Assembly: GCF_040802235.1 (NCBI RefSeq)
Contig: NW_027332181.1
Coordinates: 434,001-498,000 of the forward strand
Origin: Manis javanica
Taxonomy: Eukaryota > Chordata > Mammalia > Pholidota > Manidae
DNA length: 64,000 nucleotides
Direction of reading: 5' to 3'
The stretch's first letter is position 1. Each line of letters begins with the position of its first letter. The position numbers and the translations under genes were made by a program. Positions 1 through 11,050 of this stretch are shown piece after piece. The notes beneath the pieces were generated by a model. The model had not been told where the DNA came from, made no database searches, and saw nothing but the letters and a program-made list of their open reading frames with translations.

Positions 1-94
1 CAGAGCTCATGATTGCTGTCATAAGGAAAGTTAATTTCTCAGGCAAAACCATTACGAGTGATAAACAGAGAAAACACGTTTTTATATAGCAAAA

Positions 95-350
95 TTATAC
101 ATGTATGGATTATAATTTTATACTTTATATAAATTTATATACTTTATATATATAATTTTATACTTTGTATATATTTTGTACTTTATATTTTTATTATATA
201 TTATAATTTTATACTTTATATATATACACTTATACTTTATATATAAATTTATATTATATATAAATATAATTTATAATCATTTTATATTAATTACACATAC
301 TCATTTTTATATAATAGTATTATATGTAATTATATTTTATACAGCTACAT
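95..350. repeat. AT-rich low-complexity tract
   Basis: Almost pure A/T with irregular repetition of 'tatatataattttatactt' style units. Short open frames across it are an effect of base composition and are not genes. Confidence 0.85.
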
Positions 351-524
351 TAGGTAGTTAAAATTAGAGCAAACAAAGTGATTTCCCATTATGCAGCTCC
401 TTTTGGGAGCTATAAATGGGCATTCAGGGTTTAGCTTCAGGGTTCATTGAAAATAATGCAAGAATAGTATAAAAGGTGCTGGCAGCTTGAGGCCGTACAA
501 GATCTCATTCAAGTTTATCAACAG

Positions 525-660
525 TCATCTGACACCGCATATTACCTCCATTCTCACAGATGTAAGTAAATACAGAGGCTCATATGGAGTAAATAACTTG
601 TCACACAGCTAGACAATGAAGGTGCTGAGGTTTCAGTCTGCTCTGTTTTACCTGAAAGCC
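525..660 (-). repeat. MIR SINE fragment
   Basis: The stretch reads as the reverse of MIR: a 'ttctcacagatg' block, then 'cagaggct' and 'taacttgtcacacagctag'. It is a diverged, mammal-wide fossil. Confidence 0.7.
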
Positions 661-674
661 ATATCCTCCCCTAA

Positions 675-1010
675 CCCCTCTGTGTCTCTATAAACACGCA
701 CCAAGCACCTGCTTTGTGCAAAACACTGTGCCCAAAACATGGGGCTGGGATGTAGGGTGCTAAGTGAGAGTGCACTTCTGTCTTTCAGGTATCTTTCAGG
801 ATGGCTCTGCCCTACCTGCAGATTTGTGCATGACTCCAGAGGTAAAAGGAGGAAGTTCCTTGTGCAGACAGGCAAAAGTTTAATATAACACATGGCAACC
901 ATGAGGGCTACAGTAGAGGTGTACAGTAAAGGTGCTGGAGGAGGACAGAGGAGCGTTAGCTCTGACAAGACAAGTGAGTCACAAACAGAGGAGTGGAGAC
1001 AAAGCCTTAG
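675..1010 (-). repeat. Probable L2 3' region fragment
   Basis: It resembles the reversed L2 3' end ('caagcacctgctttgtgc' followed by an 'aaaacactgtgcccaaaacatgg' like block). Divergence is high, so the family is tentative. Confidence 0.45.
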
Positions 1011-1159
1011 AGCATGTGTAGGATTCTAGTAAGTGGAAGAGCACAGGAGGGTCCTTCCAGGCTAACAGAACCCCATTCAAGAAGTTGGCCTGGCTTTCAT
1101 TTCTGGTCTCCTTGTCCTTGGGAAGACAGAGCAGAGCAGTGTTTATGGACATGGGCTTC

Positions 1160-1340
1160 AGCATGGTGCTGTCTGGCTGTGGATCCCTGCTGTGTGACTT
1201 AATTGACTCTGGGACCCTGGGCAAATTATTTACGCTTTCTGAACTGCAGTGTCTTCATCTGTAAAATGGGGATAATCATAGCATGTACCTTAAGGGATTA
1301 TCATGAGGCTCAGAAGAGCTAATCCTTACCAAGCATCCTG
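1160..1340 (+). repeat. MIR SINE
   Basis: Shows the MIR core order: 'ctgtgtgactt', 'gggcaaattattta', 'tcatctgtaaaatgggg', then 'ataatcatagca'. Forward orientation. Confidence 0.85.
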
Positions 1341-4229
1341 CATACAGGAGGGACACACCAGTTTTGGCTCCACGGGGCTGCTGGTGCTTCTGCTTCTGCT
1401 ACAGATGGGAGCTGCAAAGATCCTGTGCTTCGTGGAAGAATTAGCCTGCAAAGATGTGGATGTGGTGGTAACAAGCCTACTGTCTTATCCTTATGCATCA
1501 CTTAATTTAAGGTTTCATCCCTTTAAAGGATGGAAGGGCTTTCTAGCATCTCTTGAAGCTAGAGATGGTATCTGTCGTTATTTTATTTTTAAACTGATTG
1601 TTAGATTTAAAACAATTCCCAAATTAAAAGTCTGACTTCCTATCGTGTGGAAGGAAGTGCTGAGCCTTTTCTCCCTGGTAGTTTTTGTTATGGATGACAT
1701 TTGCACAGACCTCATGCTCACAAGTATGACCAGGCCTGTGTGACCTTCCTGGTACACTATTTAGCACCACCCCTCTACCCATCTCTTATGAAAACGTTAT
1801 CAGAATGATGTTATTATAGGGAATAACCTTAACTTCTCAATAATTTATATTTGAAACAGTAATTGTTCACCAACTTGAGCTATTAATAGTAGCAAATGAT
1901 GTGTGGGAAAACAGTGGGCCTGGAACTGCAGCTGGGGAGGAGGGAAGTAGCCAGGAATGGGGGTGGGTATGTGCATGTGGGCATGTAGGCATGTCCTGCA
2001 CAGAGGGAGGCCCCCCCAAAATGGATGGTGCCCTTAAAGGGTGCCTCTGATGACTGTTTGCATAAACTCTGTGTTAGTTAGAGTAACTGAATCTGAATGC
2101 TAACAAATGTGGCCCATCTTTCCCAAGGTCAGTTCATAGCAGGGTTGGGTTAGATGGCCCAGCAACATCTAGCATCATGTGCCTGAGTATCTCAACCCCG
2201 TTAATCTCCACTTCTGCTCTGTCACATCCATAAACGCAGTCTTTTAAGAAGCAAAACACACCTTTATTCATGGGACTAATCAACAGAGGGTGTTAGTTAC
2301 CTAAACTTAACTGTTAGAAACCTAAACAGGCCTCTGAGATCAAGTTTGAATTGAACCTGCTTTGATTCCATCTGCTTAATTGTCATGTTTCCCCCTTCAA
2401 TTTTTTCCCAAGCTTTGCTATGAAATACATTTTGTGATAAGGCTGCTTTAAGGCTGCTAATGGCTTCTTGCTTTCTTCCTGAAGTTTGAGAGTCAATAAA
2501 GAGGTTCTGGGGTTCGACTGGCAGCAGGTGTCTACCTGTGGGAGAGCCTTCTTCCTTCTCCAAGATCACTCCCTGCAAAGCTGCCTCGGGCCCATTCCCT
2601 GCTTTTCCACACCCTGAACTGGAATCTTCTTGCTCAGACCTCAGTAGGCTGTGGTCAGGACAAGCAGAGGAAAAAAGCCTAGTTTGTGATTTATACCATG
2701 GAAATGACAGGAGTTATGGGGGACCCAGCCTGGGAAATGCCCAGCACAAGCCCCTTCTACAGCTGCTGAACAGGACTGGGTCCTGCATAAGAACGCACTG
2801 CAGGAGTGCAGCCAGAGACTCGGAGGATGGGAGTGCCCACCACCTAACGGGAAGGATGCTCCCACTCCACTGAGCAGCTCAGGCACTGGAGGTCAGGCCT
2901 GTCCAGGGCAGGGCTCTCCCGTCATAGCCCTGGCTAAGCCCTGCATCACTGTCAGGCCCCTGCTGTGTTGCTCTTGTGTGCCTGTGGGATGCTGGGACAG
3001 TCAGTGATGCCCAGATAAATGGAGACTTTGCACTTGCTATTTAGTGATCCTTGTCTCCAAATGGAGGGCATGGTTAGGTTCAGAAAGAGGGTAATGGCAT
3101 GTATTACTTCTGGAGCTTCTACTTGGGGATGTGGGACAGTGGGACAGAAAGAGCTAGAGAACTTGGGTGTTAGGTCTAGTCGTCCTGGTAACAACTGCTG
3201 TGACATTAGGACAACCACCTTGTCACTCTGGCTTTCTGTAAAGGTACACCAGGCAAGATGACTTCCAAAGTCTCTTCCAATTCGAAGACCCTGAGTCTAA
3301 ATTGCAGCAGAAGTGATGGATGAAGAAAATCAAATCAGAATATGTGGCTATAGGTCCAAAAAGTACTCCCTTATTCAGTCACCTTCAGAAATAAAAACAG
3401 ATAATAAAGATTATAATGAGTAAGAGATTATAGATATCTTCTAAGGAGTGTGTGAACTTGTCCTACCCAGTAAGAAAATTCCACCATCAAATGAGGGCTT
3501 AATTTGTAGAAGAGATTCATCATGAAGAACCTATACCAATAGGCCCCTCATCGTGTGTTAAGGGCATACACACACATGCGCATGCTTTCTCTATTTCAAG
3601 CTTTTATCAGTTAAAAATTATTTGAAGGTGTCAGTATTAGAAATCTTCCATTAGTTTATTTACTTGGGAAATGAAAAATAACACGTATGTACACTCATCA
3701 TTATGTTAACTAACATTCAAGTTCTATGGAGTCACATCAGTGGACTTGGAGAATTTGGGGGATGTTAGCCTTAGTCCCCGACACATTCTGAGACCGTAAC
3801 TATGTATCTGAGAATACTATTTCCCAACCACCCTGACGGCAATGTCCTTTCCAGTTAGCCTTTGTGTTACTTTTTCCCGCTATTCCTGATCAGACTTCTA
3901 GTCCCTGAACTTGTCCAATGTGACTTTGTCAGTCCCCACCCAGGCTGGAAAACATGGCCTGCCACTGAAACCTTCCCTTGCTCTTTTATCGTCTGTATCT
4001 TGCCCAGAAAACTCCAGTCTTAGTGCTCCCACTGTTAGCTTTGCGGGGATGAGAGGTGCTGGAGATCCTCTGGTGTCTGAGCTCACTGGTATCCCACAGC
4101 CTCATGGACCTGCCCACAGACGAGCCCTGGCACTACCAGGCAGCCTTTACATGTGTGCCTAGCCTGCACCTTGTTCATTAGAGAAACTGTTTCCAAAGTC
4201 CGTCACCTGAAGTCCCTTACCTTTTATCC
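1341..4229. other. No recognised gene or repeat
   Basis: Open frames on both strands are short, overlap each other and lack family motifs. No CpG cluster, tandem repeat or recognisable young repeat stands out. Some of it may be ancient repeat too diverged to name by eye. Confidence 0.5.
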
Positions 4230-4960
4230 CTCCATCTCTCTCAGCACATTGCTGTATCTCCTACTCTATAAAGAAAATAGATGTCACACAGAAAATCTGA
4301 TTCCTACCAATCCCCACCCTTTTATCTGTATTCACACCCACCTTTCTTTGCTTCTGATACCCCAAACTGAATTCCTCACCAGGATCCTGGATTTGCACAC
4401 CTTTCTGGCTGGGAAGTCCTTACTCAATGGTTTTGTTCTCCACTTGCCTCTTCCTTCTTCACTGGCTGTTTTCTCTCAGCATTTGAACGTGTTCAAACCT
4501 GTGTGTCGTTCTGAAAAAACCTGTTGCTGTCCTTTTTTTTTTCTTTCTCTAGCCAAACTTCCTGGAGGAGTTGCTCGCCTGTCTTCACTAGCTCATCTCC
4601 CATTCAGTCTTAACCCACTGCAATCTGGCTTAATGCTCATCACTTCCCTGAACACATCAATCCTGTTCTAGCTGCCAAACTGGACATTTTTCAGGCCTTA
4701 TCTCACTCGATTGCTTGCTGTTAACCTTATTCTCAAAATTCTTTTTCGTTGATTTTTCCCTACAACCTCCAAACGAGATGACATCTCTCTTTTTCTGAGA
4801 ACATATAGCATCCTGTGCAAACTTCTAGAGTGCTGTGATTTTACTTTCCAGTTTGTCTTGCTTTGTCCTTTCATCTGTAAACTTCTTGACAACATGTGCA
4901 TAGAGCTGGGCATGAAGTGGATGTTCCACAGAAATTGGTTGAATGGTGTTGAATCACAGC
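4230..4960 (+). repeat. L2/CR1-clade LINE fragment
   Basis: Pyrimidine-rich sequence with the familiar 'cccactgcaatctggctt' block and further 3' L2-like text ('cttcttgacaacatgtgc', 'gttgaatggtgttgaat'). The 172-codon open frame inside (4153-4671) is part of this fossil and not a gene. Confidence 0.6.
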
Positions 4961-5289
4961 ACATAGGAGAAGTCCTACACTGGTGAGGACACTTAATCAT
5001 AGGCCTCAAAAAGCAATTTTCTTTCCTTTTGGCATGGTAAGTGATGTGGCCTCTCTGTGACCACCTTCTCTCTTCCACTTCCACACTTTGGAGGATGCAG
5101 CATCTTGATAGTTTACAAAATGCTCAAGACACATACCCTTGGTCCTTTCTCCTGCGATGAATATAGTGGGTGACATTTTGGGGGGTGGGAGTGGCCACTG
5201 GTGGCAAGAAGATGATATTTAAAGCTAGTATAACATGATCATCTTGTTTAAGGTCAGACAAGACACGTGGATTTTGAAAAGAATTAAAT

Positions 5290-5630
5290 CTTCATCCTGT
5301 TTCCAATGAGATTGCAAGCTCGTTGAGAACAAGGGCCTCTTAAATTTCTTGTTACTCCTAGGCACCTGGAGTGTAGTAGATGTTCAAAGACAGTCCTTGT
5401 GCAGGGATATATACATATAAACAGGTCTCAGGCTGCAGATGACGCCAACTGCCCCATTGTACCCAGAGATACTCTCCACTTTCCTGTCATAGCCCCCATA
5501 CTCACATTCTGTACTTATGTTTGTGTTTCCCAACACTGTGAGTACAGGGTTATCTGTGTTACTTATTTCTGTGCCCCACAATGTAAAGAGTGCCAGGTAC
5601 ATAGCAGGTGCTAAATACATGGCTGTTGAA
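5290..5630 (+). repeat. Two L2 3'-end fragments in tandem
   Basis: The L2 tail signature appears twice: 'ctcgttgagaacaagggcc' with 'taggcacctggagtgtagta' near 5310-5390, and 'gccaggtacatagcaggtgc' near 5590-5620. Both read forward. Confidence 0.7.
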
Positions 5631-6484
5631 GAACTGACTTTATATGTGACATAAGATATGTGAGCAAATAGATGCTTATGCACATTTGAGCTCTATGTCC
5701 ACATGTAGATAGCTTGTTTGTTGGTAGGAGATACGAAGTCTCAGGTGACTGGACTGGTGATGACTTAATGTAGGAAACAAATAGAAATCTCTCTGACTTG
5801 GGCTTTTTTTCTTGAACAGTTTACAGGTGTCTTCAAATACTCTAGAATGTATAGAAAGAACCATTATGTAAAACGCAAGGGGAATATAAAGATTCACGGG
5901 TGAGTGTTGCATTTAGGTGTATCAAATACTGCTTCTTACCAGTTCCCGGCCAGGCTCAGCAGCAGCTCTCTGAGGGAGAATCTTGTAATGGCACCAGCTC
6001 GCAGCTGCCTCCTGAGCAACGTAACAAAGAGACTCTCCATTTCAGAAAACCTTGCAGACTCTTCCCACTTCTTCATGTGGATTTTTCTGACTCTTCTGGA
6101 GTTTACTGAAAGTTCCTTTGTGTTTCCCACAAACACCTATCCCCCTAAACCTTAAGTATCCTTTAAGGCCTGTATTTTTTGGTGTTCTATTTCATTTGGG
6201 TATTCTCCAGTTCTTTGAGATTTGCTGTGCAAATTAGAAGAAACAAATGCATACCTTTTCCTATCGGTCTAGTAGCCAAAGGAGAGGGTGAGTATGAAGG
6301 AGAAGGAAACCATCCCTGACCAACAACATAAGCAGGAAAAAAATCTGTTGAATTTTTTCATGCCTTAAACTTTTAATAGTCAACTACCTGGACAGCAGGT
6401 ATTATTATCCCATTTCATACACTCACTGAAGTTCACAAAACCCTGGAGCCTCCTTTCTGGCCCTTGAGCCTCACCAAGCATATA
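5631..6484. other. No supported feature
   Basis: No gene is supported here. The start-codon exon of MAB21L3 was looked for in this stretch and upstream of it and could not be identified. A weak candidate ending at 6020 was rejected. Confidence 0.5.
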
Positions 6485-6575
6485 TGTGCTTCAGAATTTG
6501 CTTTCCCAAGTGGTTTTCAGGGCCCACTCAAATGTCACCTCCTTATGGAGGACTTCCATGACCACGCCACCTAAA
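6485..6575 (+). repeat. L2 fragment next to an exon
   Basis: Contains 'cactcaaatgtcacctcctt' followed by 'ggaggacttccatgaccac', a characteristic L2 block. It lies less than 50 bp before a MAB21L3 acceptor site and forms part of the preceding intron. Confidence 0.7.
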
Positions 6576-6621
6576 ACAGTAGCCTGGAAATAACCACCTT
6601 TGCGGGTCTCTTCACACTCAG

Positions 6622-6759
6622 GTTGACTTGCGGCGCCAGTGGATTTCCCAGATTGTGGAAGAGGTGCAGAAGGTTGTCCACCTGACCACAGAAATCAGCC
6701 ACCAAGACATACGATTTCAAGCCGTCCCTTACTCTGACACATACAATGAGAACATTAAG
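6622..6759 (+). pseudogene. MAB21L3: MAB21L3 exon (first recognised; coding exon 2 of the family)
   Basis: The exon follows 'ttcacactcag' and ends at 'aacattaag' before 'gtgagc'. It is 138 nt, phase 0 to phase 0, and open throughout. It reads [15 protein letters not shown] at the start and [15 protein letters not shown] at the end. This is the N-terminal helix plus the first strand of the Mab21 fold; '[11 protein letters not shown]' occupies the place of the cGAS GS-containing loop. By my recollection one H codon of a HH pair near the middle is missing, which is in frame and harmless. The exon upstream that should carry the start codon is not visible. Confidence 0.9.
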
Positions 6760-6899
6760 GTGAGCAGGTCTCACTTGCTCTGAGTTGCCCACCCACAGAG
6801 CCAGGAAGTCTGGGCAGGCAAGTCTCAGTATTTGACAGACACACACAGCACTGAGATTACTAACCATACCTCACGTTTCTGCAGGAACCCTGAGTATTT

Positions 6900-7160
6900 A
6901 CCATTCACAAACTCATTCCACAGATTTCTCACCGTGGCCCCCACATTCCTCCTTTACAGATGATAAAAATAGAGGTTTACAGAAGCCAAATGATTTAATT
7001 ATGTTATAGTAGGCCCTAAAGCCAGAACTCCACCCGGGGTTTCTGACTCCAAAGCACGTGCCACCGTAGTGATTAAAGTGAGTTCAGCACATACTCATTT
7101 ATTAAGCACCTACTCTATTTAGTAGGGCACTTATAGGCTGGGGACTAGGTAAGAGGGAAC
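6900..7160 (-). repeat. MIR followed by L2 3'-end fragment
   Basis: Reversed MIR text ('tttacagatgataaaaatag' then 'gaagccaaatgatttaatta') runs to about 7070. It is followed by the reversed L2 tail 'atttattaagcacctactct'. Both lie in a MAB21L3 intron. Confidence 0.75.
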
Positions 7161-7429
7161 TCAGGACATTGGTGAGAAAGTCTGTTGGTTGCAGGTGGAA
7201 GAAGGGAGAAAGTAGAAGGGGTGGCCGTTAGAAACTTCAGGAGAAGCTGTGCCACTCCTGTCCGTGCTGTAGCATCCCACAGTGCCATAAGCTACCAGGA
7301 CCCATATGTGACAGTCACCGTGCATGCAACACTGTGCTGTGGGCAACACTGTTCTCACAGAAATGAGCTCAAACTTACAAACTACCTTGTGAAACAGACA
7401 TTATGACTTGCTCTCATTCAGAGATTGGA

Positions 7430-7640
7430 GAGGTGAAGCTCTGAGTCACTCTGAATTCCCATGCTCCTTTATCTTGATTTTTCTTTTGGCACATAAGAAC
7501 CCTTTCCCTTGTATTAAACTTACACATATTCATGCGCTGTCTCTTCCACAAGACTGTAAGTTCTTTGATTGTAAGGATCGTGCTTACTGATTGGTCTATT
7601 CCTAGCACCAGCATGGTGTATGGCCCACTCAGCTTCAGTG
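7430..7640 (+). repeat. L2 3' end
   Basis: Forward L2 3' end: 'ttccacaagactgtaagttc' then 'cctagcaccagcatggtgta', leading directly into the AATG tandem repeat that often terminates L2. Confidence 0.75.
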
Positions 7641-7668
7641 AATGAATGAATGAATGAATGAATGAATG
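7641..7668 (+). repeat. (AATG)7 microsatellite
   Basis: Seven perfect AATG units at the 3' terminus of the preceding L2. This is the usual expanded L2 tail and a plausible length polymorphism. Confidence 0.97.
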
Positions 7669-7769
7669 AGCAAAAGAGTTAGTACCTGAATAAAAGACCA
7701 TCACTGGTCCAGCGCATTTCAAGGTTGGTGGGGACAAGGACCACCAGAAGTTCTGGGACATGTAGATCT

Positions 7770-8485
7770 GGGGACATAGTCAGATCTTAGAAAATTTACC
7801 CTGGGATAAAAGTTATAAAATGAGATTGGATCCTGGAATGTCAGAACATCATCTGCCCACGTCTACCTCCCTGCCAATCCAAATTAGACAAATGTAGAAC
7901 AGTGACTAGGAACAGAAACATAGCAACACTTTTCCTAGAACTATATCCTAGGAAATTTCTGTGGTCTCACCCAGATTTTATAGCTTAAAATATATCTTAC
8001 ATTTATGTATATCCTGTTCTGCACATTAAATTTTGAAAATAATTAACAATGAGGCATATAAAAATCGCTTTTATTTTATCTTGGACCAAATTCAACATGT
8101 ATTTCTTAAGCACCATTTACATGACTAGTAACATTACAGCTGTGCTCTTGAATTCACAGGCATGTGGGTTCAAATAACGTATAGATTTTAAATGCCATAG
8201 TTTATGCAGTTTTTTACCCCCTCTCTTTTAATCTCATCACCTTTCTATGGACACTAGAAGCCTTGCGGACCCATCCGCTAAAGCATCAAACTATTGTTCT
8301 CTGAGAATGAGGCAGAATCAGTGTTGCTGATTTTTGTGTTCAACCCCGAACTGGTGGATGACTAGGCTCTAGGCAGAGGTTAACCAAAGTTTAACCGAAT
8401 ACCACTGTCAGAACTTCCCATGGTAAGGAGGCAGCTCCTCCAGTGCGTGGCTGATTGATGGGGAAAGGCGCAGAGTGGAGAAGGC
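7770..8485. other. Intronic sequence without recognised feature
   Basis: MAB21L3 intron. Nothing recognisable before the regulatory cluster that starts at 8489. Confidence 0.5.
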
Positions 8486-8488
8486 TGC

Positions 8489-8514
8489 CACGTGATGTGG
8501 TCAAAGGTCACGTG
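8489..8514. promoter_or_regulatory. CACGTG / DR1 / CACGTG motif cluster
   Basis: Two palindromic CACGTG E-boxes (8489-8494 and 8509-8514) flank a perfect direct repeat of nuclear-receptor half sites spaced by one base (TGGTCA A AGGTCA, 8498-8510). The second E-box overlaps the last half site. DR1 elements bind HNF4, RXR:PPAR or COUP-TF; CACGTG binds USF, MYC/MAX or MiT factors. The site lies in an intron of the broken MAB21L3 gene. Function is inferred from motifs only. Confidence 0.5.
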
Positions 8515-8869
8515 CCCTTTGGTGGTGCTGTACTATTGACCCATTTCTTCTACTCCTTGGACTATTGGCCTGAACTGGTTCCTATAGAAACAGTAGATAA
8601 ACTGATTGTTTGCTTTTCTCCATAAACAGAGTTATCTCACTAGCTCACATTGTCTCCATAAACAGGCTTTCACTGCACCTGTAATTTTTTAAGTGTTAGT
8701 CATTAATACTGGCCATGGGTCACCAGTACAGTCAAACAGAAAGGGAGGCATTTTACAGAATGCTTTTACCTCCTCTCCCATCCCTTCCCGCCCTCTCTTT
8801 ACACCAGCTCTTTAACCCTCCAGGTCATTCTTTCTTGACTGAGAGCCAGCCCAGGGTAGAAAAACAACT

Positions 8870-9060
8870 GTTGAACAAGCCATCAGAAGGCCCAAGCTCA
8901 AGTTCTGGCTCTAACACTTACTGGCTCTGTGTCCTTGAGATCTCAGAGCCCCTCTGAATCTCAGGTTCCTCATCTGGGAATCATTAACAAAGCCACCTCA
9001 TTGTGTAACTGTGAAGGTTAAACAGCTAATGCATGAGAATTGCAGTTAGAATGTGGAACC
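8870..9060 (+). repeat. MIR SINE
   Basis: Forward MIR: 'ctaacacttactggctctgt', 'ctcatctgggaatc', then 'gtgaaggttaaacagctaat'. Intronic. Confidence 0.8.
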
Positions 9061-9373
9061 CAGTCAATGCTAATTCCTTTCCCAGATTTTCCTTCTCCCC
9101 CCCTAAACTTTAGGTGCCCTCTAGACGGTTTCCTTGCAGAGTCATGAAACAAGGACTCAGTACCTGACCTGCCTGAGATGTTTCAGTGGGTTAGTTAGTG
9201 GCAGGGCAAAGACAGAATCTCTGGCAACAGCAGTTGCAATTCTCTGTTTGCCTCACGTTGCTGAGGGTCAGTGGTTAACTAGCTGCCCGGTTCAGCAGGT
9301 CAGCTTCCTGAGGATTTCTGTGGCCTCCCGAATCTAGGACCCACACTCATTCTCTCTCCTTTCCTGACTCCAG

Positions 9374-9666
9374 GTTTTGGCCCCCAGCCAGTTCCTCATC
9401 ACAGTCCCAGTGAAAGGTCTGGCCGGGTACAGGGAGGCCCGGGAGCGGTGCTGGCGGTACTAACACCCTGCAGGGTGCCAGGCTCTCCTGCCCCCTGAGG
9501 GACCCCAAGGACCTGCAGCAGTGGCTGCAGGTGGAGCAGTTTATGAGGAGCCTATGGCAGTGGCACCAGGCAGACGTGAACATGGAAGGGTATATTGTGC
9601 CCACTAAGGTCCTCCACGTGTTCCGGAAACTGGTTGAAGATGCAATTGGGACCTGTCACCTCTCAG
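9374..9666 (+). pseudogene. MAB21L3: MAB21L3 exon carrying a +1 frameshift and TAA stop
   Basis: The exon follows 'ctgactccag' and ends before 'gtgagc'. The frame entering from the previous exon (phase 0) reads [20 protein letters not shown] and on to CWRY, then hits TAA at 9461-9463. One base further on, the family sequence resumes ([14 protein letters not shown], later [14 protein letters not shown] and [16 protein letters not shown]) and stays open to the donor. Length is 293 nt. A length of 292 would end in the phase the next acceptor needs, so a single extra base (an A at 9462 or 9463) is the simplest explanation. The Q-F-L at codons 6-8 replaces the acidic pair of active nucleotidyltransferases. 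Confidence 0.9.
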
Positions 9667-10249
9667 GTGAGCTGATCAGGAAAAGTCCAAGGGCAATGTC
9701 TGGCATTTCCCCTTTCCTCCATGTGGGTGTTATCTGAAGCTCACGCCTGTGAATGGATCATGTGCTCTTTACATCTGTTCAGCCCTCATAATATGAACCA
9801 GTTTTTTCTGCTGCGACACATAGAAGAATGGAATTCAAACTCACAACATGCTCCCCTGGATTTAAATCGGTTTCTGCTGTGTCACAGATAGCACCGGCTT
9901 CAGGCTATGCACTCCTAGGAAGCCAGCTTAGAAACTTGGGTATTCTTTTTACAAAGCAAGTTCCTCACAAACCTCAGAGTTTTGTTAATGGCACATCTCT
10001 ACAACACCCTCCAACCGACTACAGCACCCCAGTGTGTTGTCATGTTTGGAAACCACCAATTTTGTACCAAAACAGAAAACCCAGAAGCCGTAAAGAACTT
10101 GATTAGGTTTATAGCCCCCCAATTTTTTTTAGCTACAGTATAATGTGGCATATGTGTCCCCCCCACCCCTTTTGTTCACGTAGAGTTAAAAGATGAATTT
10201 TAAACTGGGGTAAAAAAGGACTAATTTACTTAACTGTAAGAGTATAAGC
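9667..10249. other. Intronic sequence, no clear feature
   Basis: A diverged repeat may be present around 9820-9920. No gene is supported. Confidence 0.45.
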
Positions 10250-10900
10250 CAAGAAGAAAAAGTATGAGCAGACCAATAGAAATAATGACCAAAAAAAAAG
10301 GCTCAGAAAAATAATATGAACTGCTAGGAAAAATAAGAAAAAAAAATGTGCCATCTAACATTTCAAGGAATGTATGTTAAAATACTGAACAGGTTGAGAT
10401 GGAGTGTGAATCATGCTCTGTATAGTGGTGAGTGTGTGAAACAGGCGCTTTCATGCCTTGCCCTTGGAAGTGTAAATTGGTGCCTACTTTTTAAAGGGCA
10501 ATTAGTCCATTTTTATTTTTATAGTATGCTTACTTGGCAGTTCAATAGTTTCAGTTCTAGAAATATGTCCATACGCATACAGAAAGAAACATGTCCAAGG
10601 ATATCCACTGCCTTAGGCTTTGTAATAGTAACTAGAAATAATCTAAATGGCTAACAAAGGAAAATTAAATAAATCATGCTACTTCTGCCTAGTAGACTAC
10701 TATGCAGCCTTTAAAAGAATGAAATATATGTGTACACACACACACAGTTATGAAAAACTCCCAGGCCAGATAATTAAAAAACTCAAATGCTCAATAATAT
10801 GTGATTCATTTGTATAGAAAGAAAAGGACTTAGGTGTACATTTACTTGTCTAAAACAGAATAGTTCTGAAAGGTTCCATGATAGAAATAGCTCACATTCA
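10250..10900 (+). repeat. Old L1 3' fragment
   Basis: Forward L1M-type text: 'gggcaattagtcc', 'agaaatatgtccatacgcat', 'aataatctaaatggctaac', 'gactactatgcagcctttaa'. These correspond to the end of L1 ORF2 and its 3' region. Heavily mutated. Confidence 0.75.
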
Positions 10901-10909
10901 GTGGATTTT

Positions 10910-11050
10910 ACTATATACAGATGCTTTCATAGACTATTTAACACTTAAAACCACACTGTAGTGTTAGAACTATCTTCTACCTGTTTTTACAGGTGAGAAA
11001 ACTGAAATTTAGAGATTAAGCAACATGCTGATGTCACACATCAAGTACGC
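10910..11050 (-). repeat. MIR SINE
   Basis: Reversed MIR core: 'tttttacaggtgagaaaact' followed by 'attaagcaacatgctgatgt'. Confidence 0.75.

Noticed and set aside
4153..4671. 172-codon open frame
   Set aside because: Lies within an L2/CR1-type fossil. Leucine- and serine-rich reading comes from pyrimidine-rich DNA.
5973..6020. Possible eroded start-codon exon of MAB21L3 ending 'tgcctcctgagcaac' before 'gtaac'
   Set aside because: Its last 16 bases resemble the expected end of the first coding exon, but the rest matches little better than chance, no ATG is in place, and the donor is weak. An ortholog alignment would decide.
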